This document shows, in pieces, positions 1 to 10,158 of a stretch of 57,096 nt of DNA. Source of the stretch: Rickettsiales bacterium (GTDB lineage: Bacteria > Pseudomonadota > Alphaproteobacteria > Rickettsiales > UBA1997); assembly GCA_017620845.1 (NCBI GenBank), contig JAGAUJ010000021.1:1-57096 (forward strand), given 5' to 3'. Below the pieces are notes generated by a model. That model did not search any database. It saw only the letters and a program-made list of their open reading frames with translations, and was not told where the DNA came from. Every line of letters begins with the position of its first letter. The first letter of the stretch is position 1. The translations under genes and the position numbers were made by a program.

Positions 1-526
1 CGCCACCAGCACCACCAGCACCACCTTGACCAGCAGTTATATTAATTTCTAACTCACTCTTCTTATCTCCATTTGAACTAAAATTACTACTAGATATGTT
101 ACCACCAGCACCACCAGATTTTCCATTGCCGCCATTGCCGCCGTTACCACCGTTACCGCCATTGCCAGCATCATCGGCACCACTAGTATTCTTACCATTA
201 GTACCAGCACCACCAGCACCACCAGCGCCACCTTTCCCAGATATACAATTTAAAACATTGTCAATTATACTATTATTATTTAAAGAATCAGCCGTTGCAT
301 CACTACCAGTACTAAAAGCATTATCACCAGCGCCACCAGCGCCACCAGATTTTCCATCATCACCATTATGACCACCACCATTAGCACCATCAGCACCCTT
401 TGCACCATCAGCACCCTTTGCACCATCAGCACCCCACACCGGACACACAACACCCACACTTGTAAAACCAAATACAAGCATCAAAATCCAAACAAAAAAT
501 GCACTCCTTTTTAATTTTTCACACAA
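1..526 (-). CDS. Exported glycine-rich repeat protein, 5' end only (runs off left edge)
   Basis: On the minus strand a frame is open from a TTG at 526-524 to the window edge (about 175 residues seen); an in-frame TAA lies at 538-536. The N-terminus reads like a signal peptide: a short basic part (EKLKR), then a hydrophobic run (AFFVWILMLVFGF), ending near PVWGADG. Next comes a collagen-like stretch of Gly-X-Y triplets alternating GAD and GAK, then blocks of GGA and GGN repeats with Ser/Asn/Asp-rich spacers. One Cys sits near residue 90. The TTG start has no good Shine-Dalgarno; the only ATG (481-479) would remove the basic N-region, so I prefer TTG. It is probably a surface or secreted structural or adhesive protein. 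The function is inferred only from composition, and the C-terminus, which would show an anchor or autotransporter, is outside the window. Confidence 0.65.
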   Translation of the reverse strand, partial: MCEKLKRSAFFVWILMLVFGFTSVGVVCPVWGADGAKGADGAKGADGANGGGHNGDDGKSGGAGGAGDNAFSTGSDATADSLNNNSIIDNVLNCISGKGGAGGAGGAGTNGKNTSGADDAGNGGNGGNGGNGGNGKSGGAGGNISSSNFSSNGDKKSELEINITAGQGGAGGAGG

Positions 527-657
527 ATTAAATAATTAATTCTTTATAATATAATAGATATGATATATTTAAAATAATAATTTTCAATAAAAATTACACA
601 AAAATACAAAAAAAATAAAAAAAATCTTGCAAAATAAAACTATAAATAATATGTTAA

Positions 658-1965
<1,308 letters not shown>

Positions 1966-1992
1966 TTGTAATAAATAATTTACAATAAATAT

Positions 1993-2022
1993 AAATCCAC
2001 TTATTATAGAGTGGATTTTTAT
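1993..2022 (+). terminator. Intrinsic terminator after eno
   Basis: A perfect 9-bp stem (AAATCCACT at 1993-2001 with AGTGGATTT at 2010-2018, 8-nt loop) runs into a T-rich tail. It lies 28 bases after the enolase stop. Confidence 0.85.
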
Positions 2023-2114
2023 TATTAAATTTAATATCACATCAAGAAAAACATTTTTATTGTATTTTTGAATATAATATTTTATTATGCACTCATGAAC
2101 AAAATTATTAAACA

Positions 2115-3428
2115 ATGAAAAATACAAAAACCAATTTAATAGTAGCTGGAATTGTAGCTTTAATGCCAGTAATGATTAATTCAGTTAATGCTAAAAATAG
2201 CAATAACATTGAGCAATTACAAAAAGAGATTAATGCATTAAAAAAAAGGATTGATGATATTAGTTCACAGGATAAATATAACGAAATAAAGAATCATATT
2301 TTAAATGATATAAAATTTTATGGAAAATTACACTTAGAAGTTTTGGATTCAAGTAATGATGGCAATACTTATGGTTTATTAGGTGGTAATGTTGCAGAAA
2401 AAAGATACATAAATTCACAAATAACTTCATTAGAGTTTGGTGGACAAAAAAAACTATCAGAAAAAAGTAGTTTTATATTCAACATAAAATCAACACAAGA
2501 ATACATAAAATTTAAAGAAGTATTTTTAAGTTATAATATTATGTCAAAACTAACAGTAGATTTTGGTCAAATGTCAATCAATTTATCATTAGAAGATGAA
2601 AACTCAAGTAACGGAGAATCATTAATTAGTGATACAAGATATTACAGCACTGGTGACCTATTTTTTACAAAAGGTGTTGGTATTAAATTAAAATATAATG
2701 ATATTTATGGCGGTTTTATTACTGGTGTATATGGAAACTCATACACTGATAAAATATCAGAAATCAATAGAACAACTTTTAATTTTAGAGGTTATATAAA
2801 TCCATATAAAGAAGAAAATAATGTAATTCATCTTGGAGCATCATATTTTAATAGTGTAGTTGATGATTCTAAAGAACACAAAATACCAGATCAAACCCTT
2901 CAAGATTTTACACAAAATAAAAATTTGTCATATACTTTAAAACAGACCGAAAGTATGGCTTTTGAATTTGCAGCAAATCATAATTGGTTTAATTTCCAAA
3001 CAGAATATATGAAAGGTTATATAACCCCATCATCTAAATTATATCAAGAAAGATTTAATATATCAAATTATTATGCAAGAGTTGGTTTTATGTTAACTGG
3101 TGAAACAATTGAGTATAGACATGGCAGTTTCGGTAATGTAAAAGTTGCAAATCCAATAAATGAAGGTGGTTTTGGTGCTTTTGAATTATCTTTTAGGTTT
3201 GCTAATACAGATTTACAAGATATTAAATCTAATAAAATGTTTGATTATGGAAAATATGAAGAATATTCAGCATCTTTAAGTTGGATTCCAATGGATTTTG
3301 TTAAAATTGTATTACAATATTCAAAAATTGAAGAGAAATTCATAAATCCATTTGCAATTGCTGTTAATAATAAGAATAAAAATAACGATTATAATGTTGT
3401 GGCTTTAAAAGGAAAGATATTCTTTTAA
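2115..3428 (+). CDS. Porin-like outer-membrane beta-barrel protein with N-terminal coiled coil
   Basis: The 437-residue protein starts with a signal peptide (about residues 1-26, ending VNAKNS). A short Leu/Lys-rich heptad segment follows (IEQLQKEINALKKRIDDI, about 33-50), as in porins whose N-terminal coiled coil anchors the barrel near peptidoglycan. The rest has the alternating polar/aromatic pattern of beta strands, opening with FYGKLHLEV and ending GKIFF with a terminal Phe, the usual signal for outer-membrane assembly. It probably forms a channel for small solutes; specificity cannot be read. No strong Shine-Dalgarno is visible, and the start is set by the signal peptide. The gene is single, with its own terminator. 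I am confident of the outer-membrane barrel class but not of the porin subfamily. Confidence 0.8.
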   Translation: MKNTKTNLIVAGIVALMPVMINSVNAKNSNNIEQLQKEINALKKRIDDISSQDKYNEIKNHILNDIKFYGKLHLEVLDSSNDGNTYGLLGGNVAEKRYINSQITSLEFGGQKKLSEKSSFIFNIKSTQEYIKFKEVFLSYNIMSKLTVDFGQMSINLSLEDENSSNGESLISDTRYYSTGDLFFTKGVGIKLKYNDIYGGFITGVYGNSYTDKISEINRTTFNFRGYINPYKEENNVIHLGASYFNSVVDDSKEHKIPDQTLQDFTQNKNLSYTLKQTESMAFEFAANHNWFNFQTEYMKGYITPSSKLYQERFNISNYYARVGFMLTGETIEYRHGSFGNVKVANPINEGGFGAFELSFRFANTDLQDIKSNKMFDYGKYEEYSASLSWIPMDFVKIVLQYSKIEEKFINPFAIAVNNKNKNNDYNVVALKGKIFF

Positions 3429-3452
3429 TAGTATATAATAATTGTTAATTGT

Positions 3453-3482
3453 AACCCATCGCCCAATTGCGGTGGGTTTTGT
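3453..3482 (+). terminator. Intrinsic terminator after the porin-like gene
   Basis: The stem AACCCATCGC (3453-3462) pairs with GCGGTGGGTT (3469-3478), one wobble, 6-nt loop, and a T tail follows. It is 24 bases after the stop codon. Confidence 0.9.
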
Positions 3483-4079
3483 ATTCTTAAATACTACTTT
3501 TATTACAAATACTATAAAAGTTTCATATTATATAATTATTTTTGTATTTAATCTTTGTAAAAATATGTAATGCTTTATTTTAAAATAAGATTTACATAAT
3601 ATGTTATTGATTTGTATTTATATTTTCAGTCTTAATGTTTAAATACTGTAACTTTTACAATTTAATTAGTAATAAATTATCTCAGTATAAAAATATACAA
3701 TATTTGTAGAACACAAAGATATTTAGGTAATTCCAATAATATTTCAAAAAAAATTATATATAGTAATTGTATATAAGTTATATGCATATATATTAAAAAT
3801 TAACATCAAATTATATTTACATATAAATTATTAATATTTAATTATAATAATATTATTTTTTTTAAAATATTTTTATTGACATGTTACTTTATATATGTCA
3901 ATAATATATTCCCACACAATAATGGGTTATAAAAAGCTATTAAGTATTATTGAAGCGCTTTATATTATTTATTACAAAAATCGCAAAATACCATATTTTT
4001 GCGACAAGTTGTTTTTGCTTTAAAATTATAAAGGAGAATAATATTTAAAAATTTTATTAATTTTATAGGAAAATTTTAA
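3483..4079 (+). other. AT-rich intergenic leader with inverted repeat and hairpin
   Basis: No gene is seen in about 600 bases. Two structures stand out. ATTGACAT at 3875-3882 and ATGTCAAT at 3895-3902 form an exact 8-bp inverted repeat. TCGCAAAA at 3981-3988 and TTTTGCGA at 3997-4004 form an exact 8-bp hairpin with an 8-nt loop. A strong AAAGGAG sequence near 4030 is followed within about 10 bases only by an ATT codon and a stop, so it opens no reading frame I can find. Confidence 0.6.
3875..3905 (+). promoter_or_regulatory. Candidate promoter overlapping an 8-bp inverted repeat
   Basis: TTGACA (3876-3881) is a consensus -35 hexamer. After 18 bases comes AATAAT (3900-3905), a fair -10. The -35 lies in one arm of the inverted repeat ATTGACAT/ATGTCAAT, and the other arm abuts the -10, so a dimeric repressor could block it. 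It would drive the secreted-protein gene at 4080 through a leader of about 165 nt. This is inference from sequence only. Confidence 0.45.
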
Positions 4080-5057
4080 ATGAAAAAAATGTGTAAAATT
4101 AAAACTTTATTTCGGTATTGTGTATTGGTATTTGTTTTGTTGTTTATGCCAATCGCAAATATTATGGCGAATGAGATGAGTAAAGTCGATGAAGCAAGTA
4201 GAGTATTTAAAGATATGCAAATTGGTAGTAAACCGGTAAATGAGCAAATTACCAAAGGAATGCCCCCAAAAATGGACATACCAATTACACTATCAACCGA
4301 TATAGTTACTCTTATTGCTGGCTTGATAGCCGCCAGACAACAACTACAAGCACATGAAACAACAGTTATAAAAAAAATGGTACTATACTCACAGATTGCT
4401 TTAATGACCCTTAAAACATCATTCGATTTCTATCGATTATATGAGTTACGTAGCTACACTGACAATAATTATATAATACAAAATAATTTTTGTCAATATT
4501 GTAATAAAAATTTAGCAGAAAGACTAATTCGAAACGCAACAGAAATTTATAACATAGATAATATCAATCCTTTTAAAGCCTGTGTACTTGATAATGAAAT
4601 ATGTAATTTTGATTACACACTGGCCAATTATGGTATTCATATTTATAATGATATTAATAATAACAAAATAATATTTAATAATGCAAAGATAGAAGAGTCA
4701 ACGGTTGTTAGTTTAAAAGATTTTGATAAATATAGTAAAAATTATAATACAACAAAAATGTCTATCGCCATGCATACTGGATGTGTTGAACCATTTTTAT
4801 ATTGCAAAAATTCTTTTTGCTCAAATCAACAAAAATATAAAACTACCAATTATAACGCAACACCACAAAACAAACATAATAATATAAATTGTGATGAAAT
4901 TTTAAAATGTCCAAAAATATATGGTTATGAACAATATAGATTGGCAATATCTCATAAATATAAAATTAATATTGTAAAATCTATTACCAATAAAAATACC
5001 TATGATTGTTTTGATGAATACGCACAATACCCTACTATTTACGATTCAGACTCATAA
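4080..5057 (+). CDS. Unknown secreted cysteine-rich protein
   Basis: I do not recognise this 325-residue protein. It starts with a long signal peptide (basic CKIKTLFRY, then a hydrophobic run LVFVLLFMPIANIMA, about residues 1-31). A second, weaker hydrophobic segment near residues 75-88 (IVTLIAGLIAA) may be a membrane helix or amphipathic. The remainder is Asn/Lys/Tyr-rich with at least twelve cysteines, several in close pairs (FCQYC near 138, EPFLYC and NSFC near 245-255, CDEILKC near 278), suggesting a disulfide-bonded periplasmic or surface protein. The long structured leader and its own terminator make it a one-gene unit. Coding is convincing: a long open frame with signal peptide and terminator. 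Role unknown. Confidence 0.7.
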   Translation: MKKMCKIKTLFRYCVLVFVLLFMPIANIMANEMSKVDEASRVFKDMQIGSKPVNEQITKGMPPKMDIPITLSTDIVTLIAGLIAARQQLQAHETTVIKKMVLYSQIALMTLKTSFDFYRLYELRSYTDNNYIIQNNFCQYCNKNLAERLIRNATEIYNIDNINPFKACVLDNEICNFDYTLANYGIHIYNDINNNKIIFNNAKIEESTVVSLKDFDKYSKNYNTTKMSIAMHTGCVEPFLYCKNSFCSNQQKYKTTNYNATPQNKHNNINCDEILKCPKIYGYEQYRLAISHKYKINIVKSITNKNTYDCFDEYAQYPTIYDSDS

Positions 5058-5112
5058 ACATTACATCTTTTATCTATATTTTACACAAATTACTTTTATT
5101 TTACTTACTAAG

Positions 5113-5147
5113 CAACCACAATTCTATATATTGTGGTTGTTCATTTT
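5113..5147 (+). terminator. Intrinsic terminator after the cysteine-rich secreted protein
   Basis: CAACCACAAT (5113-5122) pairs perfectly with ATTGTGGTTG (5130-5139), 10 bp with a 7-nt loop. The tail TTCATTTTT is an imperfect U-tract. Confidence 0.75.
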
Positions 5148-5292
5148 TGCAATAATCTATCACAAAACATTTAGATATCTTTGCAGTATTATTAATTTTA
5201 AATAGTTTAGATTTACAAACTCCCACATTATATTTCTGCGACTAAAAAATATTTATATACAATTTAACAAATTTAATACTATCAGTAGTTTT

Positions 5293-5745
5293 TCAATCCT
5301 CTTCCAAAAAAGTTTTTCCAGTATTCACATTTCTAACAATTAAACCAGTGGATTTTATCAACATTGTTATAACCTTTTTCCTATCTGCATTAATAAAACC
5401 ACCATTCGTATCGCCTTTATCATAAACTATTTCTCTAACGCCAGCTTGCAATAAATGTTTCATACAATTTTCACAAGATATATGAGTGCAATATACTTTT
5501 GCATTTTTCAAAGAACATTTTGCAAAAATTAAAGCATTCATTTCTGCATGAACACTTAACATATCTTTATAAGGTCTTTCAAATGTCATACATGTTTCAT
5601 CACAACCAGCAATAAAACCATTATAACCAAATGATATTGGCTCATTATTTTCAGAAACTATAACACAACCAACTTGTGTTGATGGATCTTTTGATTTTTT
5701 AGATACTGCCCAAGCAATAGACATATAATATTCATCCCAGTTCAT
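5293..5745 (-). CDS. dCMP deaminase family protein (ComEB-like)
   Basis: A zinc-dependent cytidine/deoxycytidylate deaminase fold of 150 residues. The zinc site is visible as HAEMNA (about residue 66, zinc His plus catalytic Glu) and HISCENC (about 89-95, two zinc Cys). The family normally has PCxxC; here the Pro is Ser. The N-terminal text (SKDPSTQVGCVIV) and the FGYNGF stretch are typical of dCMP deaminases, which turn dCMP into dUMP to supply dTMP synthesis. It faces the following gene with a short divergent promoter space (5746-5879). A related nucleoside or tRNA deaminase is less likely, given the STQVG and GYNG motifs. Confidence 0.85.
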   Translation of the reverse strand: MNWDEYYMSIAWAVSKKSKDPSTQVGCVIVSENNEPISFGYNGFIAGCDETCMTFERPYKDMLSVHAEMNALIFAKCSLKNAKVYCTHISCENCMKHLLQAGVREIVYDKGDTNGGFINADRKKVITMLIKSTGLIVRNVNTGKTFLEED

Positions 5746-5879
5746 ATTTACATTATTTTTATTATGTATTGGAATTTTAATAACAGATTAAAAAAATATC
5801 AACAAAAAATATTCAATTATTGATTTTTTTTATTAATTAAATATACTATACTAAATTAATATAAAGAATGTAAAAAATC

Positions 5880-7136
5880 ATGATAGAAATAGGACAATTA
5901 AACAACGGAATTAGAGTTGTATGTGATTATATGAAAGATGTTGAAACAACCTCTATAAAAATACTTGTAAATACTGGTTCAAGAAATGAAAATATAAAAA
6001 ATAACGGTATTTCACACTTTATAGAGCATATGGCTTTTAAAGGCACAAAAAATAGAAATGCCAAACAAATTGCTTGCGATTTTGAAAATATAGGGGCAAG
6101 TTTTAATGCTTACACATCAGTAGAAACAACCGCATATTACAGTAAACAATTAAAAGAATATACCGAAAAAGCATTAGAAATTTTAATAGATATGATTGAT
6201 AATTCTATTTTTGACAATGAAGAGTTAGAAAAAGAAAGAGGTGTTATTTTACAAGAATTAGCAATGACAAATGACACCCCCGATGATATAATTTATGATT
6301 ATTATAAAGAAACTGCTTTTAATAACCAACCATATGGAAGAAGCATTTTAGGTCCAGCAGAAAATATTAAAAATTTCCAAAAAAATGATTTTTTAGATTA
6401 TATAAATACAAACTATACAGCAGACAATATTGTTTTATCAGTTGCTGGTAAAATAACATTGGATGAAATCATTAATTTTGGAAACAAATATTTTAAAGAC
6501 AGAAATAACACAACAAATTTTATTCCAGAAAAAGCAAAATATACATCAGGTTGCTTTAAAAAAGAAAAAGATTTAGAACAAGTGCAATGTATTATTGGTT
6601 TTGAAGGTTTATCATATAATGATAAAAATAAATATAAAATATCAGTTATGAATCATATTTTAGGCTCTGGCATGTCTTCACGATTATTTCAAGAAGTTCG
6701 AGAAAACAAAGGATTGTGTTATACAGTTTATTCTTTTAACTCTTTTGGTAGAGATGTTGGTTCTTTTGAAATATATACTGGTATAGAGCCCGAAAATACA
6801 AACAAGGCAATAGATGCCATTATTGATGAACTTAAAAAAGCCACAGAAACAATAACACAAGATGAGTTAGAAAGATCTAAAATTAAATTAAAATCATCTA
6901 TATTAATGGGACTTGAAAATACAAGTAGTAGAGCTTCATCAAATGGTGCTGATATTTTAAAATATGGAAAAGTTATTGATGAACAAGATATAATTGAAGA
7001 TATTAATAGCACAACTATTGAGGAGGTGCAAGATATATTAAAAAATATAATTTGTAGCACCCCAAGTATTGCTCTATATGGAAAAGTTAGCGATTCTTAT
7101 GATTATGATTTAATTAAAAGTAAAATTAAATTATAA
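5880..7136 (+). CDS. M16 family zinc peptidase (mitochondrial-processing-peptidase-like)
   Basis: A 418-residue member of the pitrilysin/M16B family. The inverted zinc motif HxxEH is intact (H46, E49, H50 in SHFIEHMAFKGT), and E126 in GVILQE lies 76 residues on, as expected for the third ligand. The C-terminal half shows the second M16 domain, including a GLCYTVYSF-type stretch common in these peptidases. There is no signal peptide, so it is probably cytosolic, as for many alphaproteobacterial PqqL/MPP-like proteins. Family members degrade short peptides or process presequences; its substrate here is unknown. It sits about 65 bases upstream of the dehydratase gene but has no evident functional link. 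Confidence 0.93.
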   Translation: MIEIGQLNNGIRVVCDYMKDVETTSIKILVNTGSRNENIKNNGISHFIEHMAFKGTKNRNAKQIACDFENIGASFNAYTSVETTAYYSKQLKEYTEKALEILIDMIDNSIFDNEELEKERGVILQELAMTNDTPDDIIYDYYKETAFNNQPYGRSILGPAENIKNFQKNDFLDYINTNYTADNIVLSVAGKITLDEIINFGNKYFKDRNNTTNFIPEKAKYTSGCFKKEKDLEQVQCIIGFEGLSYNDKNKYKISVMNHILGSGMSSRLFQEVRENKGLCYTVYSFNSFGRDVGSFEIYTGIEPENTNKAIDAIIDELKKATETITQDELERSKIKLKSSILMGLENTSSRASSNGADILKYGKVIDEQDIIEDINSTTIEEVQDILKNIICSTPSIALYGKVSDSYDYDLIKSKIKL

Positions 7137-7202
7137 AATTGACTATTTAAAAAAATATTTTATTATAAACATATATATTATATTAACAAATAACTACATT
7201 GG

Positions 7203-8219
7203 ATGCAAACGATATTAATAACTGGTGGAGCAGGATTTATAGGTTCAAATTTTATTCCATACTTTTTAAAGGCACATAAAGAATACAAAATAGTAAATAT
7301 TGATAAATTAACTTATGCCGGAAATCTTAACAATTTAAAAGAATGCAAAGATAACCCAAACTACACTTTTATACAAGGTGATATTTGTAATAGATTATTA
7401 ATTGAAAAAATTTTCAAAGATTATGATATAAAAGGAGTTATACATTTTGCAGCGGAAAGTCATGTTGACAATTCAATAATAAATCCTGATGCCTTTATAC
7501 AAACAAATATTGTTGGCACTTTTACACTTATTGATGTAGCAAAAAATTACTGGTTAGAAACACCACATAAAGTAAAACAAGGTTATGAGAATTGTAGGTT
7601 TCATCACATTTCAACAGATGAAGTTTATGGTGATTTAGATGAGACTGGATTTTTTACTGAAACAACACCATATAACCCAAGTTCTCCTTATTCTTCAAGT
7701 AAAGCAAGTTCTGATTTAATTGTAAAAGCATATAAAAGAACATACGGATTAAATATTACGATTTCAAATTGTTCTAATAATTATGGTCCAAAACAACATA
7801 GCGAAAAATTAATACCAACAATTATTAGAAAATGCCTATCTAATGACAAAATACCAGTTTATGGAACTGGAAAAAATATTAGAGATTGGCTATATGTTTT
7901 AGATCATTGTAAGGCGATAGATTTAATTTATCATAATGGAAAAAATGGCGAAACTTATAATGTTGGCGGTAGAAATGAAAGACAGAATATTGAAATTGTA
8001 AAAACAATTTGTAATATTTTAGATAAAAAAATTCCAAGTAAAATTTTAAAAAGTTATTTTGAATTGGTTGAATTTGTTGTTGATAGGGCTGGACATGATA
8101 GAAGATATGCTATTGATGCTACGAAATTAGAAACTGAATTAGGTTGGAAAGCTGACGAAAATTTTGATAGTGGAATTATAAAAACAGTTGATTGGTATTT
8201 AGAAAATAAAAATTTTTAG
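7203..8219 (+). CDS. rfbB: dTDP-glucose 4,6-dehydratase
   Basis: Converts dTDP-D-glucose to dTDP-4-keto-6-deoxy-glucose, the step leading to dTDP-rhamnose and other deoxysugars for surface polysaccharide. The 338-residue extended SDR has the NAD-binding GGAGFIGSN at the N-terminus, the HISTDEVYGD motif (Thr/Asp/Glu of the dehydratase site) and the YSSSK catalytic Tyr/Lys pair. The NCSNNYGP and DRAGHDRRYAID motifs are typical of RfbB/RmlB. The next gene, an RgpF-like polysaccharide protein, starts only two bases after the stop, so both are probably co-transcribed for O-antigen or similar glycan synthesis. The other rml genes are not in this window. Confidence 0.95.
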   Translation: MQTILITGGAGFIGSNFIPYFLKAHKEYKIVNIDKLTYAGNLNNLKECKDNPNYTFIQGDICNRLLIEKIFKDYDIKGVIHFAAESHVDNSIINPDAFIQTNIVGTFTLIDVAKNYWLETPHKVKQGYENCRFHHISTDEVYGDLDETGFFTETTPYNPSSPYSSSKASSDLIVKAYKRTYGLNITISNCSNNYGPKQHSEKLIPTIIRKCLSNDKIPVYGTGKNIRDWLYVLDHCKAIDLIYHNGKNGETYNVGGRNERQNIEIVKTICNILDKKIPSKILKSYFELVEFVVDRAGHDRRYAIDATKLETELGWKADENFDSGIIKTVDWYLENKNF

Positions 8220-8221
8220 TT

Positions 8222-9055
8222 ATGAAGGCAGTTGTAGTTTTTCATTTATTTAATTTTGATTTATTAGATGAAATATTTAAATATATTAGCAATATAACAA
8301 TTGAATATGATTTATATATTACTATAACAAAAGAGGATGAAACAATAAAACAAAAAATATTAAATTTTAAACAGGATTCTAAAATATTTTTAGTAGAAAA
8401 TAGAGGATATGATGTTGGTCCATTTTTTGAAATATTAAATAAAATTAATCTTAATGAATATGATTACCTAATTAAATTACATACAAAAAGTTCAACAAAA
8501 ACCACACAATTTATTTCAAAAATACAAAGTTTTAATAATAATGAATGGAGAAAATATTTATTGTCATTTTTAAAAAATAAAAATACATTTAATAAATGTC
8601 TAAATATTTTTAATAAAAATCACAAAGTTGGAATGATTGGAGATAGTTATTGTATAGTAAAAAACGATATTTATTATAATTTTAAACTTGATGATTTTTG
8701 CAATACAATATTAAATAAATTACAGATAGATAAGTATAACAAATCAAAATATATTGCTGGAACTATTTTCATTGCAAGGACAAACATATTTAAGCCCCTG
8801 CAACAACTAAATATAAATATTAATGATTTTGATATTACAAATGGGAAAATAAAGCACGGAACAAGAGCACATTTTTTTGAAAGAATTTTTGGATTTAATG
8901 TATATAAACAAGGTTATAAAATATATGAGTTGTTCACTATAAGATCACTGTTATTGTTTTTAAAAAATACTTTCTATACAAAAAGAGTTACCACAAGCAA
9001 TAAACTATTAATCAAATTATTTAAAATACCAATTTATAATAAAAAATTAAAGTAA
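8222..9055 (+). CDS. RgpF/rhamnan-synthesis-F-like polysaccharide protein
   Basis: A 277-residue protein with the hallmark stretch of the rhamnan synthesis F family: ENRGYDVGPF near residue 60 and a KLHTKSS motif about 30 residues later, followed by GMIGDS and an IAGTIFIAR segment. Members act in building rhamnose-containing cell-surface polysaccharides and have a glycosyltransferase-like fold. Codons are extremely AT-rich, with Lys/Asn/Ile-rich protein composition even for this genome. The two-base spacing to the dTDP-glucose dehydratase gene supports a shared deoxysugar pathway. The exact reaction is not established from sequence. Confidence 0.75.
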   Translation: MKAVVVFHLFNFDLLDEIFKYISNITIEYDLYITITKEDETIKQKILNFKQDSKIFLVENRGYDVGPFFEILNKINLNEYDYLIKLHTKSSTKTTQFISKIQSFNNNEWRKYLLSFLKNKNTFNKCLNIFNKNHKVGMIGDSYCIVKNDIYYNFKLDDFCNTILNKLQIDKYNKSKYIAGTIFIARTNIFKPLQQLNININDFDITNGKIKHGTRAHFFERIFGFNVYKQGYKIYELFTIRSLLLFLKNTFYTKRVTTSNKLLIKLFKIPIYNKKLK

Positions 9056-9147
9056 AAAAATATTCACATTTCAATTTGTTATTAATGTAATACCACTTAC
9101 AAATAGATGCAACAAACAATATTACATTTTTTTATAGTAAATTATAA

Positions 9148-9168
9148 GTGTTGCGGAGGTGTTGCGGA
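9148..9168 (+). repeat. Short tandem duplication in a non-coding gap
   Basis: The ten bases GTGTTGCGGA occur twice (9148-9157, 9159-9168), separated by one G. It lies between the convergent RgpF-like and tsf genes. No function is apparent. Confidence 0.7.
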
Positions 9169-9181
9169 ACAATACAAAAAT

Positions 9182-9208
9182 AAAAAAGCACCAAGTCCCC
9201 TTGGTGCC
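9182..9208 (-). terminator. Intrinsic terminator of the rpsB-tsf operon
   Basis: Read on the minus strand, GGCACCAAG and CTTGGTGCT form a stem (plus positions 9188-9195 with 9200-9207) with a 4-nt loop, followed by a run of six T (plus 9182-9187). It lies 36 bases past the tsf stop. Confidence 0.92.
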
Positions 9209-9243
9209 AAATACACAAATAAATTCATGTATTATTATATTTT

Positions 9244-10155
9244 TTATTTTTGCATAGAAGCAACTTCTTCCGCAAAATTATCTTCTTTCTTTTCAAGACC
9301 TTCTCCAAGAACATACAAGCAATACTCTTGAATTTCAACAGTTTTACCATTTTCTTTTTCAAAAGTCTTCAAAACATCCAAAACTTTTTTATCATTATCC
9401 ATAACAAAAACTTGTTCCAATAAACAAATTTCTTCATAGAATTTTTTGATTCTACCATCAATCATTTTTTCAATGATATTTTGTGGCTTTCCAGATGATT
9501 TCGCTTGTTCTATAAGAACATCTCTTTCTCTTGTAACTCTTTCTTCTGGCACAGATTCTCTATTTAAAAATTCTGGTTTTGAAGCCGCTATATGCATGGC
9601 AATTTGTTTACCCAATTCTTGTAAAGAATCTTTGCTTGCATCAGATTTTAACGCAAGTAAAACACCAATTTTACCTAAATTTGGTGCAATAACATTATGT
9701 AAATAAGAAACTATAACACCATTGCCATTAAGAGTAATATTTTTACCTCTTCTTAACTGTAAGTTTTCACCAATAACAGCAATTTTATTAGTAATTTCTT
9801 CACCAATATTAGAATAACCTTTAACTTCTTCAACAAAGTTATTGTTATCTTTAACTTGTTTTCCTGCTTCTGCAATATGTAAAACTAATTCTTGGAATTT
9901 ATCATTTCTTGCCACAAAGTCTGTTTCAGAGTTAACTTCAACCATACAAGCATTTTTACCATCATTATTGACAGCAACTAAACCCTCGGTTGTTACTCTT
10001 GCACTTTTTTTAGCAGCAGAAGATAAACCTTTTTTTCTTAACCAGTCAACTGCTTCTTCATAGTTATCTCCACAAGCAGATAATGCTTTATTACAATCTG
10101 CAATACCGCAACCAGTTTCCTCTCTTAATTTTTTAATTAAAGCTAAATCTGCCAT
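9244..10155 (-). CDS. tsf: Elongation factor Ts
   Basis: Nucleotide exchange factor that releases GDP from EF-Tu during translation. It has 303 residues, with the N-terminal UBA-like domain (ALIKKLREETGCGIADCNKA) and the diagnostic EVNSETDFVARN motif near residue 75 that contacts EF-Tu. The C-terminal dimerisation region follows, with the typical LLEQ..V stretch. Only three bases separate it from rpsB upstream, the classic rpsB-tsf operon, and a strong terminator follows. The sequence reads as an intact, ordinary EF-Ts. Confidence 0.98.
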   Translation of the reverse strand: MADLALIKKLREETGCGIADCNKALSACGDNYEEAVDWLRKKGLSSAAKKSARVTTEGLVAVNNDGKNACMVEVNSETDFVARNDKFQELVLHIAEAGKQVKDNNNFVEEVKGYSNIGEEITNKIAVIGENLQLRRGKNITLNGNGVIVSYLHNVIAPNLGKIGVLLALKSDASKDSLQELGKQIAMHIAASKPEFLNRESVPEERVTRERDVLIEQAKSSGKPQNIIEKMIDGRIKKFYEEICLLEQVFVMDNDKKVLDVLKTFEKENGKTVEIQEYCLYVLGEGLEKKEDNFAEEVASMQK

Positions 10156-10158
10156 TGT

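Noticed and set aside
96-371. A proline-rich plus-strand frame at the left edge
   Set aside because: It is the reverse of glycine codons in the exported glycine-rich gene on the minus strand, which has a signal peptide.
1-430. The regular repeats at the left edge as a CRISPR array or satellite
   Set aside because: Repeat units are 3-12 bases, not spaced like CRISPR repeats, and all keep one reading frame (Gly codons).
280-477. A minus-strand frame rich in Val/Leu/Met overlapping the glycine-rich gene
   Set aside because: It is a frame-shifted reading of the same repeats and has no signal or domain.
5002-5205. A 67-residue plus-strand frame rich in Ile/Phe/Leu
   Set aside because: It overlaps the end of the secreted-protein gene and its terminator hairpin and has no start signal.
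9107-9331. A 74-residue plus-strand frame
   Set aside because: It runs through the rpsB-tsf terminator and the antisense of tsf; no Shine-Dalgarno, no domain.
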